Origin: an uncultured Campylobacter sp.
GTDB taxonomy: Bacteria; Campylobacterota; Campylobacteria; Campylobacterales; Campylobacteraceae
DNA: 64,000 bases
Assembly (NCBI RefSeq): GCF_963526985.1
Contig: NZ_CAURPW010000003.1
Location: 62,001-126,000 of the forward strand
Direction of reading: 5' to 3'
Shown here piece after piece: positions 34,556 to 42,848 of the stretch. The translations under genes were made by a program, and so were the position numbers. The notes under the pieces are model-generated. The model was not told the DNA's origin, searched no databases, and worked only from the letters and a program-made list of their open reading frames with translations. Each line of letters opens with the position of its first letter. Position 1 is the first letter of the stretch.

Positions 34556-36190
34556 TTACATCATTCCGCCCATGCCGCCCATTCCGCTCATATCAGGCAT
34601 CGCAGGCATCGGTTTATCCTCTTTTAGCTCGCTTATAGTAGCTTCAGTGGTTAGAAGCAAGCTCGCCACGCTGACCGCATTTTGTAGAGCCACGCGCTCG
34701 ACCTTGACCGGATCGATGATACCGGCTTTAAACATATCTACATACTCGCCCGTAGCCGCGTTAAAGCCGTAGTTATCGTCTTTGCTTACGCTTACGGAGT
34801 TTGCTACTACGCCCGCGTCAAAGCCCGCATTTTCAGCGATCTGGCGTAGCGGAGCGGTTAGAGCGCGTCTTACGATATCTGCGCCGATAGCTTCGTCGCC
34901 GCTTAGTTTTAGATCTACTTTTGCGCTCGCTTTGATAAACGCAGCGCCGCCGCCGATAACTATGCCCTCTTCTACGGCCGCTTTAGTCGCGCTTAGAGCG
35001 TCGTCTACGCGGTCTTTTTTCTCTTTCATCTCGGTCTCGGTGGCAGCACCGACCTTGATAACCGCTACGCCGCCGCTTAGCTTAGCTAGGCGCTCTTGTA
35101 GTTTTTCTTTGTCGTAGTCGCTCGTTGTTTCTGCGATTTGAGCTTTTATTTGGATGATTCTAGCGTCGATTGCCGATTTCTCGCCTGCACCGTTTACGAT
35201 AGTCGTGTTGTCTTTGTCGATGATAACGCTTGAAGCTTGTCCTAGGTCGCTTAGAGTCGCGCTCTCTAGCGTTCTGCCTAGCTCTTCGCTCACTACTTCG
35301 CCGCCGGTTAATATCGCAATATCCTCAAGCATCGCTTTTCTGCGATCGCCAAAGCCAGGAGCCTTAACCGCAGAGATATTTAGCACACCGCGAAGCTTGT
35401 TTACTACTAGCGTCGCAAGCGCCTCGCCCTCGATATCTTCAGCGATGATTAGTAGCGGTTTGCCTGTTTTTTGAATCTGCTCGAGAACAGGTAGTAGGTC
35501 TTTTAAATTTGTAATCTTCTTATCAAATAGCAATATGAACGGATTACTTAGCTCAACCTGCATCTTTTCGGCGTTCGTGATGAAGTATGGGCTTAGATAT
35601 CCGCGGTCAAACTGCATACCCTCGACCACGTTTAGCTCGTCGTGGATGGATTTTGCTTCCTCGACGGTGATGACGCCGTCTTTGCCGACTTTTTCCATCG
35701 CGTCAGCGATCAGTCCGCCGATAGCAGAGTCCGAGTTTGCCGATATAGTCGCTACTTGCGCGATCTCTTTTTTATCGGTTACTTTGCGCGATAGGTTTTT
35801 TAGCTCGGCGATTATAGCTGCGGCCTCTTTATCCATACCGCGTTTTACCTCGACCGGATTTGCGCCTGCGGTGATATTTCTTAAGCCCTCTTTAAAGATA
35901 GAGTGCGCCAAAACCGTAGCCGTAGTCGTACCGTCGCCCGCCTCGTCGTTTGTTTTGCTAGCAACCTCTTTTACTAGGCCTGCGCCCATGTTTTCTAGAG
36001 CGTCTTTTAGCTCGACTTCTTTAGCTACGCTCACGCCGTCTTTAGTGATCGCAGGAGCGCCGAAACTCTTTTGCACTAGCACGTTTCTGCCGCGAGGCCC
36101 CATCGTTACTTTTACCGCGTCGTTTAGTTTTCTAACGCCTTCGTATAGTCTATTTCTAGCCTCGTCTGAAAAAAATATCTCTTTTGCCAT
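34556..36190 (-). CDS. groEL: Chaperonin GroEL (Hsp60)
   Basis: Cytoplasmic 60-kDa chaperonin of 544 residues, full length. Clear marks are VKVTMGPRGRNVLVQ, the ATP-site AGDGTTTATVLA, VKAPGFGDRRKAMLEDIA, and the flexible Gly/Met tail (MPDMSGMGGMGGMM). It forms the double-ring folding machine with GroES, encoded 21 bp upstream in the same transcript. CIRCE plus a consensus sigma-70 promoter control the pair. Confidence 0.99.
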   Translation of the reverse strand: MAKEIFFSDEARNRLYEGVRKLNDAVKVTMGPRGRNVLVQKSFGAPAITKDGVSVAKEVELKDALENMGAGLVKEVASKTNDEAGDGTTTATVLAHSIFKEGLRNITAGANPVEVKRGMDKEAAAIIAELKNLSRKVTDKKEIAQVATISANSDSAIGGLIADAMEKVGKDGVITVEEAKSIHDELNVVEGMQFDRGYLSPYFITNAEKMQVELSNPFILLFDKKITNLKDLLPVLEQIQKTGKPLLIIAEDIEGEALATLVVNKLRGVLNISAVKAPGFGDRRKAMLEDIAILTGGEVVSEELGRTLESATLSDLGQASSVIIDKDNTTIVNGAGEKSAIDARIIQIKAQIAETTSDYDKEKLQERLAKLSGGVAVIKVGAATETEMKEKKDRVDDALSATKAAVEEGIVIGGGAAFIKASAKVDLKLSGDEAIGADIVRRALTAPLRQIAENAGFDAGVVANSVSVSKDDNYGFNAATGEYVDMFKAGIIDPVKVERVALQNAVSVASLLLTTEATISELKEDKPMPAMPDMSGMGGMGGMM

Positions 36191-36211
36191 CTTTTTTCCT
36201 TTAAATTTAGA

Positions 36212-36472
36212 TTATTTTAAAACGCCTAAAACATCTTCGATTTTTAGAACCAAATATGTTTTACCATCAAGCACGACCTCGGTGCCCCCGTATTTAGCGA
36301 AAACCACGCTATCACCCACGCTCACGCCTTCTACCTCGCTTGATACCGCCAAAACCTTACCGCTTAAAGGTTTTTCTTTTGCATTATCGGGTATAATGAT
36401 GCCCGAAGCGGTCGTTTTGACGTCCTCGAGACGCTCGACTAAGACTCGTTTGCCTAACGGTTGAAAATTCAT
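36212..36472 (-). CDS. groES: Co-chaperonin GroES
   Basis: Chaperonin lid of 86 residues: NFQPLGKRVLVERLED at the start, the mobile loop TTASGIIIPDNAKEKP, and the GDSVVFAKYGGTEV roof hairpin region. Length is somewhat short of the 97 of E. coli but normal for epsilonproteobacteria. AAGGATG ribosome binding site. First gene of groES-groEL. Confidence 0.98.
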   Translation of the reverse strand: MNFQPLGKRVLVERLEDVKTTASGIIIPDNAKEKPLSGKVLAVSSEVEGVSVGDSVVFAKYGGTEVVLDGKTYLVLKIEDVLGVLK

Positions 36473-36503
36473 GATTCATCCTTTATGGTTTGATTTTACT
36501 TTT

Positions 36504-36530
36504 TTAGCACTCTTTTGTTTTGAGTGATGA
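36504..36530. promoter_or_regulatory. CIRCE operator (HrcA binding site) of groES-groEL
   Basis: TTAGCACTC (36504-36512), a 9-nt spacer, then GAGTGATGA (36522-36530). This matches CIRCE (TTAGCACTC-N9-GAGTGCTAA) with a perfect left arm and a right arm differing at two positions. It sits between the -10 box and the groES start, the usual place for HrcA repression. Confidence 0.88.
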
Positions 36531-36531
36531 A

Positions 36532-36560
36532 ATTATAGTCAAATTTTTAGAATTTGTCAA
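36532..36560 (-). promoter_or_regulatory. Consensus sigma-70 promoter of groES-groEL
   Basis: On the minus strand TTGACA (36560-36555), a 17-bp spacer, and TATAAT (36537-36532): a perfect match to both hexamers. This is rare in Campylobacter, whose promoters usually lack a -35. CIRCE begins 1 bp downstream of the -10. Confidence 0.85.
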
Positions 36561-36591
36561 TAATTTAGCTAAAATTCTTAACAAGTCTTAG

Positions 36592-36597
36592 TATAAT
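36592..36597 (+). promoter_or_regulatory. Putative -10 box for the AsmA-like gene
   Basis: TATAAT on the plus strand 48 bp before the ATG, without a matching -35, preceded by A/T-rich DNA. It is divergent from the groES promoter, whose -35 is 32 bp away. Confidence 0.5.
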
Positions 36598-36645
36598 CGG
36601 CTCAAGTTTCATAATAAAATTAAACTAAATCTAAAAGGATAGACG

Positions 36646-39243
36646 ATGAAAATTTTAGGCGCTCTGCTCGGACTGGTTTTTGCTTTGCTTATCGCGGCTT
36701 ACGTTGCGGCCTTTACGGATTTTGGCAACGGTTTGGTTAAGCCGTATGCCCAAAATTTGATTAAAGAAAAAAGCGGATTTGACGTCAAATTTGACAAATT
36801 TCAGATCCGTCCGACGAGCGTAGATATCGTAGCTAACGTAAACGGCGAGATCGCAGCGAACATAAACGGCGGGCTTTCGATTTTCTCTCAAAGCCTCGAC
36901 CTAAAATACGACGTCGCAGTTAGCGATCTAAAAAGCCTGGGCGTCAAACTAAACGAAGCTATGAAAATCTCGGGCATCGCAAAGGGCAAATTTAGCGATT
37001 TTACCGCTAGCGGAGTAGGCCAAATGCTAGGCTCAAACGTCAGCTTCGACGCAAATTTAAAGGACTACAAGCCGCTTTCTTTAAAGCTCGACGCTAAAAA
37101 TTTACAGGTCGAAAAAGCTCTAGCGCTAGCCGGCCGGCCTATCTACGCGCACGGTAAAATCTCCGCCGTAGCAAATATAGTAGAAAGCGGCGGCAAGCCA
37201 AACGGCACCGCAAATATCGATATCTTGGACGTCAAAACCGATAACGCGCTCATCGAAAAGGATTTTAACGTCACTCTGCCGTCAAATTTCGCCGCAAACG
37301 GCAAAATCGTAGCCGACGTTAAAGACGGCATAATTAGCGCCAAAAGCGCGGTGATCACGCCGCTAGCGACGATCGGCAGCGACAAGACGATCTACGATCC
37401 AAACTCAAACACCCTAAGCAGCGACGTCAAGCTCATCGTGGACGATCTAGCCAAATTTGAGCCTGTCGTGGGGCAAAAGCTTAGCGGCGCGTTTAAAGCA
37501 AACGGCAACGTCATCGCCACCGCCGGCGAGCTAAAAAACTTCGACGTCAAGATCGAGGGATTTGGCGGTAACGTCGATGCGGTGCTAAACGGCGGCAAAC
37601 TCATAGCCAAAATCAGCTCGCTAAAGCTTGACGAACTAGTTAAAATCGCCGCTTTCCCGCCATTTGTCGGCGGAACAATCAGCGGCGAAGCGGTGCTAAA
37701 CGACGTGCACAACACGCAAAATATCTCGGGCTCTGTTAAGCTAGCCACAAAAAACGCGCGGCTAAATCCGGCCGAGCTAAAACAGATCGCAAAGGAGATA
37801 AATTTAAGCAAACCTCTAGCCTTTGAACTAAATGCAAACGCCGACGTGGCAAGCTCGAAAGCCAAATTTAACGCCTCGCTAAACTCCGAACTTCTAAAAC
37901 TAAAGAGTCTAAGCGGCGTTTACGGACTGGACGACAAAAATGCGGACGTCAAATTTGACGCGGGCATCGATGATCTGGGCAAATTTGAAGAGCTAATCGG
38001 CAAAAAACTATCTGGCAAAGTAGACGTCAAAGGCGCGGCAAAACTCGCAAAGGGCGCGCTTAGCGAGCTAGATCTAAACGCAAACGCGCTAGGCGGCAAG
38101 ATCGATGCGATCCTAAAAAACGAAAAACTCACGGCAAATTTAAGCGCGCTTTCGCTCAAAGACGCATTTACGCTGGCCGCGCTGCCAAACTACGCCGACG
38201 CCGTGATCGACGGATCCGTAAATCTAAATGGACTGGATCCCAAAAATCTCAGCGGTACGGCTAAATTTAACGTCAAAAACGGTATCGTAAACAGCGCCGT
38301 CGTAGCAAAGGAGCTAGATAAACGCTTCCCAAGCGGCACAAAATTTGACGCTAACGCAGACGTCGCTATAAACGGCGGCAAGGCTAAATTTGACGCGGTA
38401 GCAAACCTCGTCTCAAACGCGAACAAAAACCTAATCGCGCTAAAAAATCTAAAAGGCGACTACGAGCTTGAAAGCGGCTCGGCGAAGGCGGACTTTGAGC
38501 TTAGCATAAAAGAGTTAAAAGAGATCGAGTTTTTGGTCGGAAGGCCGCTTTACGGGCCTTTGCTAGTTATCGGCGACGCGACGAAAACGGGCGAAAAGCT
38601 AAGCGCGAACGTAAATTCGCGGCTCTTTAACGGCGATCTTAAAGCAGTCTTAAAAGACGATATCCTAAACGCAAATTTAAAAAGCTTCACCGCCAAAGGC
38701 CTCACGGACTTTTTGGGCCTCTCGCACGTCTACGACGGCACCGGCGACATGACGATGGACTACAACCTCGTCTCGCAAAAAGGTAAATTTGACGTCACCG
38801 TAAATGACGGCAAGCTTGCAAAGACCGATTTTACCGAGCAGGTAAGGACGTTCACCGGACGCGACATCACGAGCGAAATTTATAAAAACAGCAAAATAAA
38901 AGGCACGATAAACAAAAACCTAATCGACTTTAACGCCGATATGAACGCGACTAGAAGCCGCGTCTCGGTAACCGGTGGCAAATACGACATGGCAACCAAA
39001 GCCGTAAACGTGCCGATAAAAATGAACTACGAAAAAACCGACATCGACATCACGATCACGGGCACTAGCGATAACCCAAAATACACGATCGGCTCGGACT
39101 ACCTAAAGGGCAAGGCGATCAAAGAGCTGGATAGATTTTTGGATAAGAAATTCGGCAAGGACGACGAAAACGGCACCACGGGCGATGCGAAAAAAGACGC
39201 TAAAAAAGATGCGATAAAAGGGCTTCTCAAGGGGCTGTTTTAG
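36646..39243 (+). CDS. AsmA-like inner-membrane-anchored periplasmic protein
   Basis: Protein of 865 residues with one N-terminal helix (LGALLGLVFALLIAAYVAAF) and a long periplasmic part rich in short beta-strands, as in the AsmA/TamB/YhdP superfamily thought to carry lipids to the outer membrane. Three internal repeats begin near residues 264, 441 and 623, each with a LAKFEPVVGQKLSG / LGKFEELIGKKLSG / LKEIEFLVGRPLYG block about 180 residues apart. The end (GTSDNPKYTIGSDYLKGKA) is typical of AsmA C-terminal domains, followed by a Lys/Asp-rich tail. Ribosome binding site AAAGGA. Single-gene unit. Confidence 0.8.
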   Translation: MKILGALLGLVFALLIAAYVAAFTDFGNGLVKPYAQNLIKEKSGFDVKFDKFQIRPTSVDIVANVNGEIAANINGGLSIFSQSLDLKYDVAVSDLKSLGVKLNEAMKISGIAKGKFSDFTASGVGQMLGSNVSFDANLKDYKPLSLKLDAKNLQVEKALALAGRPIYAHGKISAVANIVESGGKPNGTANIDILDVKTDNALIEKDFNVTLPSNFAANGKIVADVKDGIISAKSAVITPLATIGSDKTIYDPNSNTLSSDVKLIVDDLAKFEPVVGQKLSGAFKANGNVIATAGELKNFDVKIEGFGGNVDAVLNGGKLIAKISSLKLDELVKIAAFPPFVGGTISGEAVLNDVHNTQNISGSVKLATKNARLNPAELKQIAKEINLSKPLAFELNANADVASSKAKFNASLNSELLKLKSLSGVYGLDDKNADVKFDAGIDDLGKFEELIGKKLSGKVDVKGAAKLAKGALSELDLNANALGGKIDAILKNEKLTANLSALSLKDAFTLAALPNYADAVIDGSVNLNGLDPKNLSGTAKFNVKNGIVNSAVVAKELDKRFPSGTKFDANADVAINGGKAKFDAVANLVSNANKNLIALKNLKGDYELESGSAKADFELSIKELKEIEFLVGRPLYGPLLVIGDATKTGEKLSANVNSRLFNGDLKAVLKDDILNANLKSFTAKGLTDFLGLSHVYDGTGDMTMDYNLVSQKGKFDVTVNDGKLAKTDFTEQVRTFTGRDITSEIYKNSKIKGTINKNLIDFNADMNATRSRVSVTGGKYDMATKAVNVPIKMNYEKTDIDITITGTSDNPKYTIGSDYLKGKAIKELDRFLDKKFGKDDENGTTGDAKKDAKKDAIKGLLKGLF

Positions 39244-39708
39244 GTAAATTTGAGCTAAGCGCGGCGGTAAATTTGACGCCGAATTTGAGTAAAATAAATT
39301 CGGCAAGCGCGGTAAATTTAAGCCGGAGCCCGCTTGCTGGGCACGGCAAATTTGGACTGCTGCTCGGCTAAATTTGACGCTTGGCTCGGCGGTCAAATTT
39401 ATGATTTACCGGGCAGCAAATTTGAGCCTTTGCGGTTAAAGTCGGCGACGCGGCTCGGTATTAAAATCAAAGCTTTAAATTTAAGGCGTTGCGGGTAGCG
39501 AATTTAAACGGTCCATAAACGCTAAATCTAACGCTGAATTTAGGTCTCTAAGCTAAATTTATCCCGCTTTGAGGATAGATTTGAGCGGGCAAAGCGGCGA
39601 TGAATTGCCAGCAAGCCCTGCGACCAACAAAAAGCGATAATTTTTAGGTTTTACACGCTAAAACGATTGACAAAACGCTAAAGAAGCAATGATTTAAAGG
39701 AACAAAAT
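39244..39708. other. Gene-free spacer full of AAATTT words
   Basis: 465 bp with no gene I can support. It contains about a dozen AAATTTGA/TAAATTTA-like words in the first 360 bp, at spacings of roughly 20-40 bp, often flanked by GC-rich CGG/GCG words (for example GGTAAATTTGACG, GCTAAATTTGACG, GGTCAAATTTATG). Probably repeat-derived intergenic DNA. No clear terminator follows the AsmA-like gene. Confidence 0.5.
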
Positions 39709-40503
39709 TTGAACGCAGCAGATAATCAAACGCAAAATTTAAACTACAATCCCCACAATCCAAATTTTACAAATCCCGGCTCAAATAAATTTGCGAGGGA
39801 TTATGACAAAGAGCCGATAATTCTCAAAAACTACGAGGAAGCGTATCAGGTTTTAATATCGATTTCTCCGTTTATAATCGGAGCTATTGTTACTTTATTC
39901 GTATGCGACAACAATAATTACACTGACGACATAGGGATTGTTACGGGATGTATATATATGCTTTTAATGATACTATTTTTTGCATTAGGCGAATTTTATA
40001 GATATAAAAAGGAGCAACCTGTTTTAAAGATAAAAAATAGCAGTATAGAATTTTACGAAAAAGGCAAAAGAGTTTTCGTATCAAAACGCGACGACTTAAG
40101 GAAATTTATTTATAAGCCGTTTTTTACGATTAGCAAAAAGCCCAGGAACTGGCTATTTTGGTTTGCTATAGCGCCTATGGCTTTTTACCTCATCTACATC
40201 TTTACGTTATCTTCGTATGTTACGCGCCTTGCTCTTTGCTTTGCGGTATTTAATCTTTTAGGGATTTTCCTCACTAAATTTTTCTTCTGCCTCATCCTAG
40301 GCGGCAAGAATGCAAAATTTTCATCTTTTTTGGTTATTTGTATAGACGAGCCGCACAATAAACCCGGTAGCTTTTGGGGCGTGCCGCACGGTAATTACTT
40401 TACGATCACGATAGTTGATAAAGATACGTATAGGGAAGTAAAAGGATACTTTTTATCCAAACACGGCGTAAATATCGATGAGATAGATAAAGTTTATTTT
40501 TAA
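39709..40503 (+). CDS. Unknown four-helix membrane protein
   Basis: Protein of 264 residues, not recognised. A 40-residue Asn-rich polar N-terminus (NAADNQTQNLNYNPHNPNF) precedes two helices (about 47-93), a soluble loop (VLKIKNSSIEFYEKGKRVFVSKRDDLRKF) that looks like a small beta-domain, two more helices (about 150-198), and a soluble end with TITIVDKDTYREVKGYFLSKHG. The loop-plus-C-terminal-helix pattern hints at a split PH-like domain. Start is TTG with AAAGGAAC upstream. A frameshifted paralog follows 130 bp downstream, with nearly identical DNA over the first 100 bp. Confidence 0.65.
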   Translation: MNAADNQTQNLNYNPHNPNFTNPGSNKFARDYDKEPIILKNYEEAYQVLISISPFIIGAIVTLFVCDNNNYTDDIGIVTGCIYMLLMILFFALGEFYRYKKEQPVLKIKNSSIEFYEKGKRVFVSKRDDLRKFIYKPFFTISKKPRNWLFWFAIAPMAFYLIYIFTLSSYVTRLALCFAVFNLLGIFLTKFFFCLILGGKNAKFSSFLVICIDEPHNKPGSFWGVPHGNYFTITIVDKDTYREVKGYFLSKHGVNIDEIDKVYF

Positions 40504-40518
40504 TAAAAAGGACTAACA

Positions 40519-40599
40519 ATGAGTAACGATGTGAGCAGTAGAGTGGCTAAAGCAAAGCGTGAGCTTGATAAAGCTTATGAGAGATTATTTAAAATTTAG
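40519..40599 (+). CDS. Possible 26-residue small protein
   Basis: ATG with an AAAAGGACTAACA leader opens a 26-codon frame, MSNDVSSRVAKAKRELDKAY continuing to LFKI, a charged amphipathic helix. It fits exactly between the two membrane-protein paralogs on the same strand. It could be a real small protein, a leader peptide, or a remnant of a longer gene. Only the start signal and position support it. Confidence 0.3.
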   Translation: MSNDVSSRVAKAKRELDKAYERLFKI

Positions 40600-40633
40600 G
40601 CCAGAAAACCAAGGATGCAAAAAAGGAGTAAAT

Positions 40634-41412
40634 TTGAACACAGCAGACAATCAGACGCAAAATTTAAACCACAATCCTTACAATCCAAATTTGACAAATC
40701 CCGGCTCGGGCAAATTTGCGAGGGATTACGACAAAGAGCCGATAATCATCAAGGATTATAAACAAAATTTTAGCCTATTTTCAGCCGTCTTAACCCTCGC
40801 GCTCGTTGCCACCATTATCTTGGTCTCTTTGATTTTTTTCTTTGATGAGTTTGGATAGGATTTTATTTAGCTCCATTATTACTATCATAGTTTTAAAGCC
40901 TACGTTTAAAGAAGCGTTAAATGCACCTAAAAACGGTCATTTCAGCTTTGAAAACGGCGCCGTAAAACAGCAAATCGGAGATAAAACCATAAAAGAAATT
41001 AAGCTTGCCCAGATCGCGGACTTAAGAAAAACATTTGATATCACGGATGATTTGTATCAGATCGAGGCCAATAAAAACATCGTTTTCATCGGCCTAGTTT
41101 TCGTGCTTTTGGCGCTTAAAAACTATTGCGACGTGATGGGTGTGAATATTTTTGAGATTTTTGCGTTTTTTATCTTCTTATTTTTTACCTCGCTTATCCC
41201 GCAGACTATTTTTCATTTTAGATTGGGCGGGCTAAAATCCTGCGCGGTTTATAATATGCTTGCTATTTTTTTCAGAAAAAGACGGCACGATAATAAATAT
41301 TTTGATCCCAACAAACGACGATTACAAGGAGCTAAAAGAGTATTTTCTGCACAAAAAAGGGATAAATTTGGATAATGTAAGCAAGCAGTTTAAGCTGATA
41401 AAATTTAAATAA
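40634..41412 (+). pseudogene. Frameshifted paralog of the 39709 membrane protein
   Basis: Starts with TTG after AAAAGGAG and matches the start of its neighbour (NTADNQTQNLNHNPYNPN, FARDYDKEPII). The frame breaks at a T7 tract (40833-40839), where reading T6 continues into SLMSLDRILFSSIITIIV in the next frame. It breaks again at a second T7 (41266-41272), where T6 continues into SEKDGTIINILIPTNDDYKELKEYFLHKKG, matching the neighbour's C-terminus. With both tracts at T6 the frame is 259 codons including stop, close to the 264-residue neighbour. Either a real pseudogene, a variable gene, or two homopolymer sequencing errors. Confidence 0.75.
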
Positions 41413-41497
41413 AATCTATAAAATAACCGCTCGCAAAGTAAAGTCGGTAAAATTTAAAGTAGCATCCGCTGGTAGCCAAATATGATGCGGCAAATCC

Positions 41498-41538
41498 AGC
41501 CTCGCTCGCGGGCTGATTAGACAAAACCGAGCGAGGCT
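41498..41538. terminator. 11-bp inverted repeat between convergent genes
   Basis: AGCCTCGCTCG (41498-41508) and CGAGCGAGGCT (41528-41538) are perfect complements with a 19-nt loop, 5 bp beyond the stop of the minus-strand Sel1 gene and after the plus-strand pseudogene. A strong stem without a good T-run, so a bidirectional terminator is likely but not certain. Confidence 0.55.
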
Positions 41539-41543
41539 AAAAT

Positions 41544-42182
41544 TTACTTTGATTTTTTAACAAGTTCCCTAAATTTCGCGCAGCCCATATCGTATCCATA
41601 GTCGCAAGAAAGGCCGTAAAGCTCCATCGCCTTTTTATCGTCTTTTATGCCTTGATCCCCCTTTTCATGTCCGCGAGCTAGAGCGTAACAACCCTGTGCG
41701 TCTTTGTAGTCGCAAGCTAGCCTGTAGTATTTGCGGGCTTTTTGCGGGTCTTTTGTGCCGCCATATTCGCCGTTACCGTGCGCGGCCGCTCTCACGCACG
41801 CCTCGCCGACTCCGCCCTCGCAGGCTTTTTCGTAAAGTCCTGCAGCCTTTTCGTAATCCGACTCGACTACGCCCCATAGCGCGTTACCGTCGTAAGCCCC
41901 CGCTACGGCCGCGCATCCGTCCATATCGCCGAGCTTGCAAGCTTTTTCATATAAGGCAAACGCTTTTTTGCCGCCGTCCTCGTCGCTAAATTTGCCGTTT
42001 TGTTCGCCCAAAAACGCCGCCAAATAGCAGCCTGCGCCGTTTTTATCGCTACTGCACGACTTTTCAAACAAATCCATACTGCGCTGGGTATCGTACGCTT
42101 TTATATGCGCTTTGGCAGCCTCCTCAAAATTCCCGCCAAAAGTCACTGCGACTAAAATCGCCGTTAAAACAATCTTTTTCAA
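41544..42182 (-). CDS. Secreted Sel1-repeat (Hcp-like) protein 3
   Basis: Protein of 212 residues with a signal peptide of about 16 residues and a string of Sel1-like alpha/alpha repeats (for example DYEKAAGLYEKACEGGVGEAC, DPQKARKYYRLACDYKDAQGC). Each repeat carries a Cys pair (CKLGDMDGC, CEGGVGEAC, CDYKDAQGC, CDYGYDMGC; first pair spaced by eight residues), the disulfide pattern of Helicobacter cysteine-rich proteins (Hcp). Expected to be periplasmic or secreted; Hcp proteins bind proteins or peptidoglycan fragments. Last of three paralogs, spaced 9 bp apart, surely one operon. Confidence 0.88.
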   Translation of the reverse strand: MKKIVLTAILVAVTFGGNFEEAAKAHIKAYDTQRSMDLFEKSCSSDKNGAGCYLAAFLGEQNGKFSDEDGGKKAFALYEKACKLGDMDGCAAVAGAYDGNALWGVVESDYEKAAGLYEKACEGGVGEACVRAAAHGNGEYGGTKDPQKARKYYRLACDYKDAQGCYALARGHEKGDQGIKDDKKAMELYGLSCDYGYDMGCAKFRELVKKSK

Positions 42183-42191
42183 TCCGCCCTC

Positions 42192-42839
42192 CTATTTGCT
42201 AAGTTTTTTAAATTTAACGCAACCTCGATTAAAGCCGTTTTGGCAAGCTAGGTCGTAAAATTTAGCAGCTTGAGCATCGTTTTTAGGCGTTGCGTCGCCT
42301 GATTCGTAGATATCAGCCGCATTATAGCAGCCCTCGCCCTCTCCAGCCTCGCAAGCAAGCTTATAGTATTTTAACGCATCGGTAAATTTAGCGACATCGT
42401 CGTACTTTTTAGCTATTCTTAAGCAAGCGTCTGCGTTTTTTGTCTCGCAGGCTTTTTCGTAAAATTCAGCCGACTTCTCGCCGCCTGTTTCATCTGCGCC
42501 GGTTTCATCTTTTAAAGTCGGCGCGTCGTAAAGATCGCCTGCCGCCTCGCAACCTCGCGCGTAGCCTAGCTCGCAGGCATTTTTATATAGCGCAAGGGCC
42601 TGCGAAAGTATCTCCGGCTGCACATCTGCGCTATCTTGATCGTAAATAGCAAGCGATTTTATAGATGCCGCCATATAGCAGCTTACGGCGTTTTTATCGC
42701 TCTTGCACGATTTTTCGTAAAGCGACGCCGCTTTTTCGCTATTTACGTCTTGCAGGTATTTTTTCGTAGCGATCTCAAAGTCCGTCTGCGCCGATGCTAG
42801 AGCAACTAAAAGTAGAGTCAAATAAATTTTCTTAAACAT
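42192..42839 (-). CDS. Secreted Sel1-repeat (Hcp-like) protein 2
   Basis: Protein of 215 residues, signal peptide of about 17 residues (LTLLLVALASA-QTD), five Sel1-like repeats each with a Cys pair (CKSDKNAVSC, CELGYARGC, CETKNADAC, CEAGEGEGC, CQNGFNRGC). More divergent than its two neighbours, with an acidic insertion TLKDETGADETGGEKSAEF. Likely a periplasmic or secreted scaffold with disulfide-clamped helices. The function is unknown. Confidence 0.87.
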   Translation of the reverse strand: MFKKIYLTLLLVALASAQTDFEIATKKYLQDVNSEKAASLYEKSCKSDKNAVSCYMAASIKSLAIYDQDSADVQPEILSQALALYKNACELGYARGCEAAGDLYDAPTLKDETGADETGGEKSAEFYEKACETKNADACLRIAKKYDDVAKFTDALKYYKLACEAGEGEGCYNAADIYESGDATPKNDAQAAKFYDLACQNGFNRGCVKFKKLSK

Positions 42840-42848
42840 CGCGGATCC

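Noticed and set aside
35535..36464. 309-codon plus-strand frame opposite groEL/groES
   Set aside because: Antisense shadow of strongly biased chaperonin codons; groEL and groES are certain.
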